Below, piece after piece: positions 33,904-42,617 of a DNA stretch of 64,000 nucleotides. The notes below the pieces were generated by a model. That model made no database searches. It worked only from the letters and a program-made list of their open reading frames with translations, and was not told the origin of the DNA. The number at the start of each line of letters is the position of its first letter. Positions within the stretch are counted from its first letter, which is position 1. The DNA lies in assembly GCF_020023385.1 (NCBI RefSeq), contig NZ_JAIQCL010000003.1:246972-310971 (forward strand), given 5' to 3'. The DNA is from Planococcus circulans. Lineage in GTDB: Bacteria; Bacillota; Bacilli; Bacillales_A; Planococcaceae. The position numbers and the translations under genes are program-made.

Positions 33904-36798
33904 ATGAACTTTCTTCAGAATTTAGAAGACTCTATCTACAAAGGTTTCATCGATCAAACAAAACCTAGCGGAGAACGCTTTAAACCGACTTTGCTGATCA
34001 ATAATACAAAGACAAATGAGACCGTATTGAATTCCATCACTGAAGAGCTGGATAGCTGTCAATCCTTTCTCTTTTCTGTAGCTTTTGTGACTGAAAGTGG
34101 CTTGGCGACTTTAAAAACCCATTTATCAGATCTTGACCGCCAAGGCATTAAAGGAAGAATATTAACCTCAACTTTTCTGAATTTCAATCAACCGAAAGTA
34201 TTCAAGGAACTCTTGAAAATTAACAATGTGGAAGTCCGATTGTCGAGTATGAAAGGCTTTCATTCTAAGGGCTATATTTTTTCTCATGAAACGCACCAAA
34301 CCTTAATCGTCGGAAGTTCCAATTTAACTGCGCAAGCTCTAAAGGTAAATTACGAGTGGAATATCAAATTGAGTTCTCATGAAAATGGGGAATTGGTTTC
34401 CCATTTCTATCAGCAATTCGAAGAGGTCTGGGAGAACGCCCAACCCTTATCCGAACAGTGGATTACGCGATATGAACAATCGTATGTGCCGATTGAATAC
34501 CGTAAAGAGCTAAAGAATATTGCTGAGTTTCCAGAGGTGTATACAGAAAACCCGTTAGAAGAAGCGGTTACTATTAAACCAAATAAGATGCAAACTGCGG
34601 CTCTTCAGGAAATACAAGCGGTACGGGAAGCTGGGAATGACAAAGGATTGGTTATTTCAGCGACGGGCACTGGGAAAACTTATTTATCGGCTTTTGACGT
34701 GCGTAACTTTGCCCCAAAACGAATGTTGTTTATCGTTCACCGAGAACAAATTCTCCAGAAAGCCAAGTCAGATTTCATCCGGATACTAGGTGGGATAGAA
34801 CAAGATTTTGGGATTCTATCGGGGAATTTAAGAGAGACAAACGCGCGTTATTTATTTGCGACCATCCAAACGATTTCAAAAGAAGCGACGCTCAAGCAAC
34901 TAGATCCACAAGCTTTCGATTATATTTTAATTGATGAAGTGCATAAAGCCGGTGCGAAATCGTATCAGAAAGTCATTGAGCATTTCCAGCCGAAGTTCCT
35001 GATGGGAATGACTGCGACGCCTGAACGTACTGATGATTTCAATATCTACGAGCTATTCGATTATAATGTAGCCTACGAAATTCGCTTACAGGAAGCACTG
35101 GAAGAAGACATGCTTTGTCCGTTCCATTACTTTGGAGTGACTGACGTCGAATATGAAGAAGGTGTGATTGATGAAGCGACGGTTTTTTCAAAACTAGTAA
35201 CGGGAGAACGTGTCGATCATATTTTGCAAAAGGTCGATTATTACGGTCATTCAGGCGAAAAAGTAAGAGGTCTCATGTTCTGCAGCCGAAAAGAAGAAGC
35301 GGTGAAGCTTTCAGAAGAGCTGAATCGTCGCGGATTAAAAACGGTCGCCTTGACTGGGCAAAATTCTCAGGAAGAGCGCATTCTGCAAGTTGAACGGCTA
35401 GAAAATGGTGTCATTAACTATATTTTGACTGTGGATATTTTCAATGAGGGGATAGACATTCCAAGTGTCAACCAAGTAGTCATGCTGAGACAAACACAGT
35501 CGAGCATTATCTTTATCCAGCAGCTTGGTCGCGGACTTCGTAAGCATGGATCAAAGGAATTTGTGACGATCATCGACTTTATCGGAAACTACAAAAACAA
35601 TTACCTGATTCCCGTGGCTTTGTCCGGTGAACGTTCGCAAAACAAAGACAATATCCGTCGTCGAATGAAAGACACCAGCTATATCAAGGGGATTTCCACT
35701 GTGAATTTTGAAGAGATTGCGAAAAATCGTGTGTTCTCAGCGATTAAGAAGAGTAATTTAAACGATATGAAGATTCTTCGCGAAGCTTATATTGAGCTAA
35801 AAAACAGAATTGGACATATTCCGCAGCTTCAGGATTTTATCCAACACAACTCAATCGACCCTTTGGTGATTGTTCAAAAATACACAAATTATTATCAATT
35901 TTTACTGAAACTTAAAGAGATTGATCCGTTAATAACGGTCTATGAAGAGCAGGTCTTGACGATGTTGTCATTGGAAATTTTGAATGGCAAGCGACTGCAT
36001 GAAATTCTGCTGCTCGAATTATTGCTGGAAAAAGACCAAGTCACGATGCAGGCATTTGAACAATCGATAAGATCTCATAATTGCTCTGTAGGCCCAGAAA
36101 CCTTAGCTTCGGTGCAGCGTGTGTTGGACTTGAGTTTCTACAATCAAGGCCCTCGAAAAAAATATGGCAATAAACCACTTGTGGTCTTTGAGGAAAATGG
36201 TATTCAACTTAATAGGGAAATTCAAGCCAGCCTGAAGCAGAATCCAAGCTTTAAAGCAATGCTGATAGATATCGTCATCAGTGCGAAAGAGTTAAGCAGA
36301 AGCTATAGATGCGATCAATCTTTGACACTCTACAAAAAATATACCCGCAAAGATGCATGTCGCTTATTGAACTGGACAAGCGATGAGAGCTCAACGATTT
36401 ATGGGTATAAAACGAAGCATGGTACCTGTCCAATTTTTGTTACCTATCATAAAAATGATGAAGTAGAGTCGAGTGTTGCCTATACAGAAGGATTTGTAAG
36501 CCCGGATATCTTCAAATGGTCGACGCGTAGTAATCGAACGCTGGCGTCTGCGGAAGTAAAAACCATCATAGACGCTGCTGAAAATCATATTGACCTTCAT
36601 TTATTCATCAAAAAAGATGATGACGAAGGCGGCGATTTCTATTACCTAGGGCAAGTTCTTCCGGACAAGATAAGCGTTGAGCAAGCGTTCATGAAAGATA
36701 AAAACTTAAAGGATATCCCCGTGGTTCATATGCATTTAGCTTTGGAAAACACGGTGGAAGGGAAGTTGTATCGCTACATTGCAAGCGAGGAAAGTTGA
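33904..36798 (+). CDS. PLD-nuclease/DEAD-box helicase fusion (DUF3427 type)
   Basis: 964-residue protein. Residues about 20-200 form a phospholipase-D-like domain with HSKGY (H120, K122) followed by GSSNLTAQAL, a single HxK half-site as in PLD nucleases. A superfamily 2 helicase core follows: Walker A in SATGTGKT near 253-260, DEVH at 344-347, TATPERT near 375, and motif VI GRGLRKHG near 545. The long C-terminal region is typical of DUF3427 proteins. The ATG at 33904 follows GGGGGACGG. Such proteins are expected to unwind and cut DNA or RNA; an anti-phage or repair role is inferred, not shown. Confidence 0.9.
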   Translation: MNFLQNLEDSIYKGFIDQTKPSGERFKPTLLINNTKTNETVLNSITEELDSCQSFLFSVAFVTESGLATLKTHLSDLDRQGIKGRILTSTFLNFNQPKVFKELLKINNVEVRLSSMKGFHSKGYIFSHETHQTLIVGSSNLTAQALKVNYEWNIKLSSHENGELVSHFYQQFEEVWENAQPLSEQWITRYEQSYVPIEYRKELKNIAEFPEVYTENPLEEAVTIKPNKMQTAALQEIQAVREAGNDKGLVISATGTGKTYLSAFDVRNFAPKRMLFIVHREQILQKAKSDFIRILGGIEQDFGILSGNLRETNARYLFATIQTISKEATLKQLDPQAFDYILIDEVHKAGAKSYQKVIEHFQPKFLMGMTATPERTDDFNIYELFDYNVAYEIRLQEALEEDMLCPFHYFGVTDVEYEEGVIDEATVFSKLVTGERVDHILQKVDYYGHSGEKVRGLMFCSRKEEAVKLSEELNRRGLKTVALTGQNSQEERILQVERLENGVINYILTVDIFNEGIDIPSVNQVVMLRQTQSSIIFIQQLGRGLRKHGSKEFVTIIDFIGNYKNNYLIPVALSGERSQNKDNIRRRMKDTSYIKGISTVNFEEIAKNRVFSAIKKSNLNDMKILREAYIELKNRIGHIPQLQDFIQHNSIDPLVIVQKYTNYYQFLLKLKEIDPLITVYEEQVLTMLSLEILNGKRLHEILLLELLLEKDQVTMQAFEQSIRSHNCSVGPETLASVQRVLDLSFYNQGPRKKYGNKPLVVFEENGIQLNREIQASLKQNPSFKAMLIDIVISAKELSRSYRCDQSLTLYKKYTRKDACRLLNWTSDESSTIYGYKTKHGTCPIFVTYHKNDEVESSVAYTEGFVSPDIFKWSTRSNRTLASAEVKTIIDAAENHIDLHLFIKKDDDEGGDFYYLGQVLPDKISVEQAFMKDKNLKDIPVVHMHLALENTVEGKLYRYIASEES

Positions 36799-36832
36799 TA
36801 GTCCTGTCTCCTTTTACTCTAACTTCTCCTAT

Positions 36833-36886
36833 CTCTAAAGTAACCAGACACTCGCTATCCAGCGAAAGTCGGAACTTACTTTAGAG
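36833..36886 (+). promoter_or_regulatory. structured leader overlapping a ribosome site
   Basis: Perfect 11-base arms CTCTAAAGTAA (36833-36843) and TTACTTTAGAG (36876-36886) enclose a smaller CTCGCT/AGCGA hairpin. The right arm runs into the AGAGGAGG ribosome site of the DUF4357 gene, so folding could limit its translation. Confidence 0.55.
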
Positions 36887-36897
36887 GAGGACGAAAA

Positions 36898-37335
36898 ATG
36901 AAGGAGTACTACGTTAAGAAAATCCAGCACCCGCAAGAAGGCGAGCTCTATCAATTTCTGGAACTAGATGCCCAGACAGGCGAGGAACAGGCCATCAATC
37001 CGTTTGAAACGGGGATGCTGCAGCTCTATGCGGAGAAGGAGCCAGCACCTGAAATCTTTTCCATCACCTCCAAGCGTGGAGCGGATGCGACCGGATTTTA
37101 CCGGGACGCGAAATTTGTCGTGCAGCGGGGATCCAAGTTTGCGGCGTCAACTTCGCCGAAATGCCCTCAAAAATACATCAAGCTGCGCGAGAACTTAGTG
37201 CTGGATAAGTTGCTTGTGCCGTTCGAGCATCAACTCCTGTTGATGGAAGACACCGAGTTTGATTCGCCGATGATGGCGATGGGCGCAGTGATCGGCGGCT
37301 GGGTACGAGGATCGCATGATTGGAAAGAAACGTGA
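36898..37335 (+). CDS. DUF4357 domain protein
   Basis: 145-residue protein. The C-terminal half (residues about 55-143) matches DUF4357: SKRGADATGFY, FVVQRGSKFA, KLRENLVLDK, DTEFDSPMMAMGAVIGG and a final DWK. This domain usually ends GIY-YIG or restriction-type nucleases and is suspected to bind nucleic acid. Here it is nearly alone, with only a 50-residue N-terminal part. AGAGGAGG precedes the ATG but lies partly in a hairpin. It follows the PLD-helicase gene by 99 bases with no terminator, so it may belong to that unit. Confidence 0.82.
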   Translation: MKEYYVKKIQHPQEGELYQFLELDAQTGEEQAINPFETGMLQLYAEKEPAPEIFSITSKRGADATGFYRDAKFVVQRGSKFAASTSPKCPQKYIKLRENLVLDKLLVPFEHQLLLMEDTEFDSPMMAMGAVIGGWVRGSHDWKET

Positions 37336-37372
37336 AAAAGCGGAAGGGCTGATTTTAGCCCTTCCGCTTTTT
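37335..37372. terminator. bidirectional terminator
   Basis: A 16-pair perfect stem (AAAAAGCGGAAGGGCT and complement) with six-base loop, between convergent genes. Confidence 0.93.
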
Positions 37373-37389
37373 GTATTTTTAGCCTGAAC

Positions 37390-38376
37390 TTACAATTTAA
37401 CGATGGTCCGCCCCAAATGCTGGCCATTCTTGATGGCGTCGATCGCCTCGGTCAATTCTTCCAGTGAAATTTCGTTCACCAGTGTCGTGTCGGCGATGTT
37501 CCATTCGCTGGCCATCTTCTCCCAAATGCTTCCGCGCTTCTCGATCGGCACATTGACAGAGTCGATGCCGAGCAGGTTGACGGCTCTCAGGATGAACGGC
37601 AGGACAGTGGTGTTCACTGGAAGGCCGCCCGCGTTGCCGCACATGCTCATGCTGCCGCCGTAGGAAATCTGCGGAATCAATGCAGAGGCCACATCTCCGC
37701 CGACCGTATCCAGCACATAGTCGAAACGGGTCTTGGCGAGTGGCTTCTTGGCGTCTCCGAGCTGGTCTGCAAAAACAACATTGGCTGCGCCCAGTGATTT
37801 GGCGACTTCTTCCTGATGCTCTTTCCGCACCAAAGCGGAGACGTTTTTATAGCCGATTTTAGAGAGGATCTGTAAGGCAATGCTGCCGACTCCGCCGGTT
37901 GAGCCCGTCACCAGTATTTCCGGATTGTCTGCAACGTTCATCCCGTTCTTCTCGAGTGCAAGAATGGAAAGTGCTGCAGTGAATCCGGCCGTGCCGAATA
38001 CCATGGCATCCTTCAAGCTCATAGTATCTGGCAATGGCACAATCCACTCCGCAGGGATGCGGGCGTATTCTGAAAAGCCGCCTGTATGGCTCATGCCCAT
38101 CGTAAATCCGGTTACGATCACTTCCTGGCCTTCTGTAAAGCGCGAGTCTTTCGATTCCACGATGGTGCCGCTCAAATCGATTCCCGGAATCATCGGGTAG
38201 TTTCGGATGACCCCTGAATTTTTCTGGACAGCCAGCATATCTTTGTAATTGATCGACGAATAGGCGACTTTGATCAAAACATCCCCTTCGGAAAGTTGAT
38301 CTGCAGTTACTTCTTCCAACCCATAGACGATCTGGTCTTCCTGTTCCTTGACTCTGATGGCTTTGAATGAGTTCAC
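37390..38376 (-). CDS. zinc-less quinone oxidoreductase, AcuI/YhdH family
   Basis: 328-residue medium-chain dehydrogenase/reductase of the YhdH/AcuI (acrylyl-CoA reductase) group. NYKDMLA lies near residue 48, PGIDLSGTI near 66, and the nucleotide loop VTGSTGGVGSIA near 150. The Cys ligands of zinc alcohol dehydrogenases are absent. The frame is open to 38439, but a GTG at 38376 has GGGG eight bases upstream and gives the family length. It probably reduces an activated double bond (acrylyl-CoA or a quinone) with NADPH. Confidence 0.9.
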   Translation of the reverse strand: MNSFKAIRVKEQEDQIVYGLEEVTADQLSEGDVLIKVAYSSINYKDMLAVQKNSGVIRNYPMIPGIDLSGTIVESKDSRFTEGQEVIVTGFTMGMSHTGGFSEYARIPAEWIVPLPDTMSLKDAMVFGTAGFTAALSILALEKNGMNVADNPEILVTGSTGGVGSIALQILSKIGYKNVSALVRKEHQEEVAKSLGAANVVFADQLGDAKKPLAKTRFDYVLDTVGGDVASALIPQISYGGSMSMCGNAGGLPVNTTVLPFILRAVNLLGIDSVNVPIEKRGSIWEKMASEWNIADTTLVNEISLEELTEAIDAIKNGQHLGRTIVKL

Positions 38377-38574
38377 ATTAATTTCCCCTTCCAGTACCTT
38401 AGTTTTGCAGCAAAACTGCTTGAATACAAAATCTACCATTCTAAAGCGGATACCGTCAATCTGGAGAGGCCGGGTTGGCTCTGTACTTTCTGGAATTCCG
38501 CATTAAAAAACAAGCTTCTCACAGGAAAATGGTATATTTACTTTAATTGATTTTACATAAAGAGGAGGGCCACT

Positions 38575-39045
38575 ATGGAAACAGTCTATTTGGCAGGGGG
38601 ATGTTTATGGGGAGTGCAGGCTTTCATCAAAACCTTGCCCGGCGTCGAGTCTACAGAAGCAGGAAGGGCCAATGGAACAAGTCCTCTACTTGAGAGTGAT
38701 TATGATGGCTATGCCGAATGTGTAAAAACCACATTTGACCCGGCCGTCGTATCAATCACTGGATTGATGGAGTATTTGTTTGAAATCATCGATCCAACCA
38801 GTTTGAACAAACAAGGCGAGGATGTTGGCGAGAAATACAGAACGGGCGTTTACAGCGAAAATCCTGCCCATCTAACAGAGGCGAAGGCATTCATTGATGA
38901 AAGAAATGATTCGGATCTTATCGTGGTCGAAGTTTTGCCGCTTACAAACTATGTGAGGAGTGCGGAAGAACATCAGGACCGGTTAGCCAGATGCCCGACT
39001 GATTACTGTCATATTCCAGAAGAATTGATGAATAAGTATAAATAA
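38575..39045 (+). CDS. msrA: peptide methionine sulfoxide reductase MsrA-like
   Basis: 156-residue MsrA-family protein. The nucleophile Cys10 is in GGCLWG, where most MsrA have GCFWG. A DYDGYAECVKTTFDP segment stands for the conserved beta region near residue 42, and AEEHQD near 136 carries a family Glu/His. Cys near 142 and 146 may resolve the disulfide. It is shorter than many MsrA (about 170-180), and GRANGTS replaces the usual GYxGG segment, so a specialised paralogue is possible. GAGGAGG precedes the ATG. Confidence 0.82.
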   Translation: METVYLAGGCLWGVQAFIKTLPGVESTEAGRANGTSPLLESDYDGYAECVKTTFDPAVVSITGLMEYLFEIIDPTSLNKQGEDVGEKYRTGVYSENPAHLTEAKAFIDERNDSDLIVVEVLPLTNYVRSAEEHQDRLARCPTDYCHIPEELMNKYK

Positions 39046-39088
39046 AGCTGGATTGTCAGATTTCCTCCGTTTCGTCCAGAACATTTAA

Positions 39089-39117
39089 TTGAGAACAATT
39101 ATCACTTGTTGTATAGT
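39089..39117 (+). promoter_or_regulatory. sigma-A promoter of flavin reductase-like gene
   Basis: TTGAGA (39089-39094) and TATAGT (39112-39117) with a 17-base spacer. An AACAA/TTGTT inverted repeat lies between them. Confidence 0.65.
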
Positions 39118-39158
39118 AGATGATAACAGAGAAAGAACATTGAGGGGGAAAATAGATT

Positions 39159-39875
39159 ATGCAAATTTACTGGACGAAAATAAACAAGATCATTGAAGAA
39201 ACACCTGAGGTCAGAACCTACCTTCTGGATCGCCCGGAAGAATTCACTTGGCAGGAAGGTTCCCATACCCACTTCGCTTTGGAAGGGTTTAACGCTGGAG
39301 AGAAACCGAACCGTGGATTGATCCGCCATATGTCCATCTCTACATTGCCGCATGAAAATTCGATCGGCATCACGACACGCATCAGAGAGCAGTGTTCTGA
39401 ATTTAAAGCGGCTCTAAGAAACCTCGGAGTCGGCGATGAAGTAGCGATTTTTAAAACGCATTCGAATGTCCCGCTCAAAAGAGAAGACAAAAATGTCTAC
39501 CTATTGTCATCGGGTGTCGGCCTGGCGACGTTCCGGCCGCTTGTGCTGGATTATTTCGAACGTGCCGACCAGGTCAATCAAATCCATTCGTTGAACATCG
39601 ACTCATCAAAAGATTTCCTGTTCACGGATGTCTTTGAATCCGCACCTGACAAGAAGTTCACCTCACAATTCGTCGATAACCGCCGCGACTATTATGAAGA
39701 AGTGAAGAAGCTTGCAGCAGACAAAGATGGCCTTTTCTATGTTGTCGGAAGCGATGACTTCCTTATGGAAAACATTAAATTGCTGCGTGAGCAGGGCGTC
39801 AAGACCGCACAGATCATGCTCGACAAGCGTGAACAGTCGATGCCTGACTTTTTATCAGTTGATTTGGCAGTCTAA
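39159..39875 (+). CDS. ferredoxin-NADP reductase-fold flavoprotein
   Basis: 238-residue FAD-binding protein of the ferredoxin reductase superfamily. RHMSIST near residue 57 is the flavin-binding RxYS-type motif (Met for Tyr), SSGVGLATFRPL near 117 binds the nucleotide, and YVVGSDDFLMENIKLL near 193 is the C-terminal NAD(P)H segment. There is no iron-sulfur or globin domain, so it needs a separate partner. GAGGGGG lies upstream of the ATG. It is a single gene from a clear promoter with a shared terminator. Confidence 0.85.
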   Translation: MQIYWTKINKIIEETPEVRTYLLDRPEEFTWQEGSHTHFALEGFNAGEKPNRGLIRHMSISTLPHENSIGITTRIREQCSEFKAALRNLGVGDEVAIFKTHSNVPLKREDKNVYLLSSGVGLATFRPLVLDYFERADQVNQIHSLNIDSSKDFLFTDVFESAPDKKFTSQFVDNRRDYYEEVKKLAADKDGLFYVVGSDDFLMENIKLLREQGVKTAQIMLDKREQSMPDFLSVDLAV

Positions 39876-39934
39876 GCCGGATCGTCAATTTTTCTTGAAA
39901 CACCCTTAAGTATCCCAGCAATTAGTTGAATAAA

Positions 39935-39980
39935 AAAAAGCCTAATTCCTCGTTCAAGAAAGGGGAATTAGGCTTTTTTG
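39935..39980. terminator. bidirectional terminator
   Basis: A 15-pair stem (AAAAAGCCTAATTCC and complement) with a 14-base loop between convergent genes. Confidence 0.92.
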
Positions 39981-40041
39981 TCTTTTAATACCCGTAAGCT
40001 CATACGTGCATATGGCTTGAATCACAAACATTTCAGCAGTT

Positions 40042-41283
40042 CTATTGGGTACGTCTCAGTTTCTTTTTCAGGTTCAGCTGTTTCTTCTTTTTCTTTTCTG
40101 AGACCAGCGGCTTTGGCGCAGGATTGTACTCATCATCGTACAGTCCGGTATAGCGCTGGTACCAGGTGAATAGGTGGACGAGAAACACTTTGGTGACGGC
40201 GTAGGCCGGGATTCCGAGAATGACGCCGGGAATGCCGAAGAGATTTCCCGCCGTCAACAAGACAGCGATGATGGTGACGGGATGGATATTCAGGTTGCTG
40301 CCGAGAATGAGCGGCTGGATGACGCGGCCTTCCAACGTCTGTTCGATGAAGAAGACAATCAGCACTTTGACGAGCATGATGGGCGGGTGCAGCACGATGG
40401 CGATGATGACAATCGGGAAGAAAGCGATAAAGGTGCCGAGAAAAGGAATCAGGTTCAAAGCGCCGGCTGTAATAGCCAGTATCAATGCATATTCGAGGCC
40501 GATGATGCTGAAGCCGATCCAAAAAATCAGGCCGACGAAAAAAGCCACGAGCAGCTGGCCCCGGATATACTGGCTGATCTGCAGGTTCGTTTCGCGCAGC
40601 AGCAGGTAAGTATGCTCGCGCATTCTCGAAGGGACCAGCTTCATGATGTGGTAAGGCAGGTGATGGCCATCCTTCAAGAGGTAGAAAAGGATGAAGGGCG
40701 TTGTGATGATGGCCAGCACGGTGGTCGACAGGATGCCGAAGATACTGCCGATGCCGGTAACCGTCGTATCGACAACATCGTCCGCCTGGTCCGTAATGGA
40801 AGTGGACAGGCTGTCATCTTCACCTGTCAGCTGCATCTGGAGCTGTGACAGCAAATCGCTTTGGAAAAAGGCGTCGATCTGTGAGATGAAGCTGGTTAAA
40901 TACTCTTGCCAGTTGTCCAAAAGGCTGAGCGTCTGTTCCCGGATAATCGGGATCAAAGTCGCGATGCCCCACGCCAACAATGCGGCGATCACGACAAAGA
41001 CGATGGTGATGCCGCCAGCGCGCGGGATGTTTTTCGTTTCCATCCAATCGATGAATGGATTCAGCAGGTAGTACAAGACACCAGCCATAATCAGCGGCAG
41101 CCCCATGACATCAAAAAAAGCGACAAGCGGCTGGAAGATAAAGCTGACTTTCGGCAGCAGCAGTAAATTCAGCAGAATCAATAGGACAATGATCAGTACG
41201 GATACCGCTTTGTTGTTCAGCACCCATTTCGCAAACCAGGAAGCTGCATGGCTTAGCGCGTTTTTGTTTTTGTCCTGCTCCAT
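40042..41283 (-). CDS. AI-2E family membrane transporter
   Basis: 413-residue protein of the AI-2E/YdbI/YtvI transporter family. About eight spans are expected: one or two near residues 20-70, a large soluble loop (about 110-170), then the conserved ILAITAGALNLIPFLGTFIAFFPI near residue 265 and GRVIQPLILGSNLNIHP near 325. The C-terminus is very basic with EKKKKKQLNLKKK. GAGGTG is six bases before the ATG at 41283. Bacillus members of the family include sodium-proton antiporters and autoinducer exporters; the cargo here is unknown. Confidence 0.92.
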   Translation of the reverse strand: MEQDKNKNALSHAASWFAKWVLNNKAVSVLIIVLLILLNLLLLPKVSFIFQPLVAFFDVMGLPLIMAGVLYYLLNPFIDWMETKNIPRAGGITIVFVVIAALLAWGIATLIPIIREQTLSLLDNWQEYLTSFISQIDAFFQSDLLSQLQMQLTGEDDSLSTSITDQADDVVDTTVTGIGSIFGILSTTVLAIITTPFILFYLLKDGHHLPYHIMKLVPSRMREHTYLLLRETNLQISQYIRGQLLVAFFVGLIFWIGFSIIGLEYALILAITAGALNLIPFLGTFIAFFPIVIIAIVLHPPIMLVKVLIVFFIEQTLEGRVIQPLILGSNLNIHPVTIIAVLLTAGNLFGIPGVILGIPAYAVTKVFLVHLFTWYQRYTGLYDDEYNPAPKPLVSEKKKKKQLNLKKKLRRTQ

Positions 41284-41427
41284 CACGTGCACCTCTTTCC
41301 CGAATAAACCTGTTTCAGCAGCATGGAACCGATATTCTTTTATATACTTAAAATACCCGTATAGCGCATTTTCACACCGATTCGAATTTTTATTTTGTCA
41401 TCACCGATACGATTTCTTCAACTTCTC

Positions 41428-41609
41428 TGTGGATAGCGAACGACAACTTTCCGTAATAGTTTATCCACATGTGGATAAGCGGTAAAGAATGACGAAACGG
41501 CAAAGTTATCCCCGTTTCAAGCTGAAATCATCCACATATCCAAGATTCCGTCGGATAACTCGACGGGTTTTTCATTTATTGCCGTTTTTTTCTTGAGGAT
41601 TGGGGATAA
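41428..41609. promoter_or_regulatory. cluster of DnaA boxes
   Basis: Lies in a 436-base gap (41284-41719). A perfect 18-base palindrome at 41461-41478 is two consensus DnaA boxes head to head (TTATCCACA and TGTGGATAA). Near-consensus boxes are at 41428-41436 (TGTGGATAG), 41506-41514 (TTATCCCCG), 41528-41536 (TCATCCACA) and 41601-41609 (TGGGGATAA). No dnaA, dnaN or AT-rich unwinding element accompanies them, so a DnaA-titration cluster of the kind known in Bacillus fits better than an origin. The rest of the gap shows nothing. Confidence 0.7.
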
Positions 41610-41719
41610 CCTGTTGAATCCATCGAAGCGATTGAGTAGATTTTCATTTCCCGGGAAATCTTTCGGAACTTCCATCCAATTGACCCGTAGAATAGACAAG
41701 AGCTCAGGAGGTGCGGCAT

Positions 41720-42085
41720 ATGGAAGTTTTACTTATTTGGCTGGCCATTATTTTCGGCTTCGGATTTTTAAGGATATTTTTGAGAAAGCGGTTCGGCATT
41801 GATGAGGAAGAGCGGGCGGGTATCCAGGTAAGGCGGTTCGAACGCTGGAACGGCTGGGTGATGCTGGGAGCGATTATTGTGTTGTTTATGCTTCTCCCGG
41901 ATTCGCTGGAAGTGTTTTTCTCTTGGCTGATGATCGTTTTCCTCATCGTAAACGGGGTACAAGTTTTTCTGGAATGGAAATACTTGCAAGAATCCCGAAA
42001 ATATCAAGTATCGCTTATCTATTTTGCGATTACAGTGCTGGCTGTCGTGTTGTTCATCAGCTATGTCGGATGGCAAATAGGGTAG
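41720..42085 (+). CDS. small membrane protein, DUF4181-like (copy 1)
   Basis: 121-residue protein with four hydrophobic segments and a charged loop after the first (LRKRFGIDEEERAG). It resembles the DUF4181 group of small Bacillales membrane proteins, as far as I can judge. It shares FLEWKYLQESRKYQVSL with EWKYVGNSRRSLVSL of the next gene, so the two are tandem paralogues. AGGAGG lies before the ATG at 41720; a GTG at 41711 overlaps that site. Function unknown. Confidence 0.75.
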   Translation: MEVLLIWLAIIFGFGFLRIFLRKRFGIDEEERAGIQVRRFERWNGWVMLGAIIVLFMLLPDSLEVFFSWLMIVFLIVNGVQVFLEWKYLQESRKYQVSLIYFAITVLAVVLFISYVGWQIG

Positions 42086-42137
42086 CATCAAAAGTTCAGT
42101 TCGATAGATGCGAAGTAATGATTGGGGAGTGAGTGAA

Positions 42138-42512
42138 GTGGATGCGTTGATTTTGATCGGGTTCTTCATCAGCATGGCACTAGTCGTCCTGATGCTGAAA
42201 AAGCTAGAAAAAAAGTATGGGGTAGACCGGGCAGAAGCTGGAGAGCCATTGAAGAAAATCGAACGCTCGGCAGGTTGGATCAGCGGGATCAGTTTAATCG
42301 GACTTATTGGCCTGGCGACAGCTGGGGTAGCGATCAACTACATGATTGTCCTGTTGTGCTTTGGAGGATTAGCTGTACTTCAAACTTTGATCGAATGGAA
42401 ATACGTCGGGAATTCACGACGCTCTCTTGTCAGCTTACTGCTGACGATTGTGTTCATCCTGTCCATACTGGGTCTGATGGGCTTAGCGGAATGGACAGCT
42501 GTGGATTTATAG
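42138..42512 (+). CDS. small membrane protein, DUF4181-like (copy 2)
   Basis: 124-residue four-span membrane protein. The N-terminal helix is followed by KKLEKKYGVDRAEAGEP, the same layout as in copy 1, and EWKYVGNSRR near residue 90 is the shared signature. The start is set at GTG 42138, eight bases after GGGGAG; an earlier GTG at 42129 and ATG at 42108 are less well placed. The two genes are 52 bases apart and probably co-transcribed. Function unknown. Confidence 0.75.
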   Translation: MDALILIGFFISMALVVLMLKKLEKKYGVDRAEAGEPLKKIERSAGWISGISLIGLIGLATAGVAINYMIVLLCFGGLAVLQTLIEWKYVGNSRRSLVSLLLTIVFILSILGLMGLAEWTAVDL

Positions 42513-42573
42513 AAGAAAAGAATAAGCTTTACCTGCTCGTTGCTCTGTGTCAGGTCAACTGACGCTATAGACC

Positions 42574-42617
42574 ACGATGAAAAAGGCATTCCGCCAAAGG
42601 AATGCCTTTTTCATCGT
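42574..42617. terminator. bidirectional terminator with 19-pair stem
   Basis: ACGATGAAAAAGGCATTCC (42574-42592) pairs perfectly with 42599-42617. It overlaps the last codons of the minus-strand TetR gene. Confidence 0.92.

Noticed and set aside
41284-41719. Chromosomal replication origin
   Set aside because: DnaA boxes are present, but there is no dnaA, dnaN, rpmH or gyrase gene nearby and no evident AT-rich unwinding element beside the boxes.
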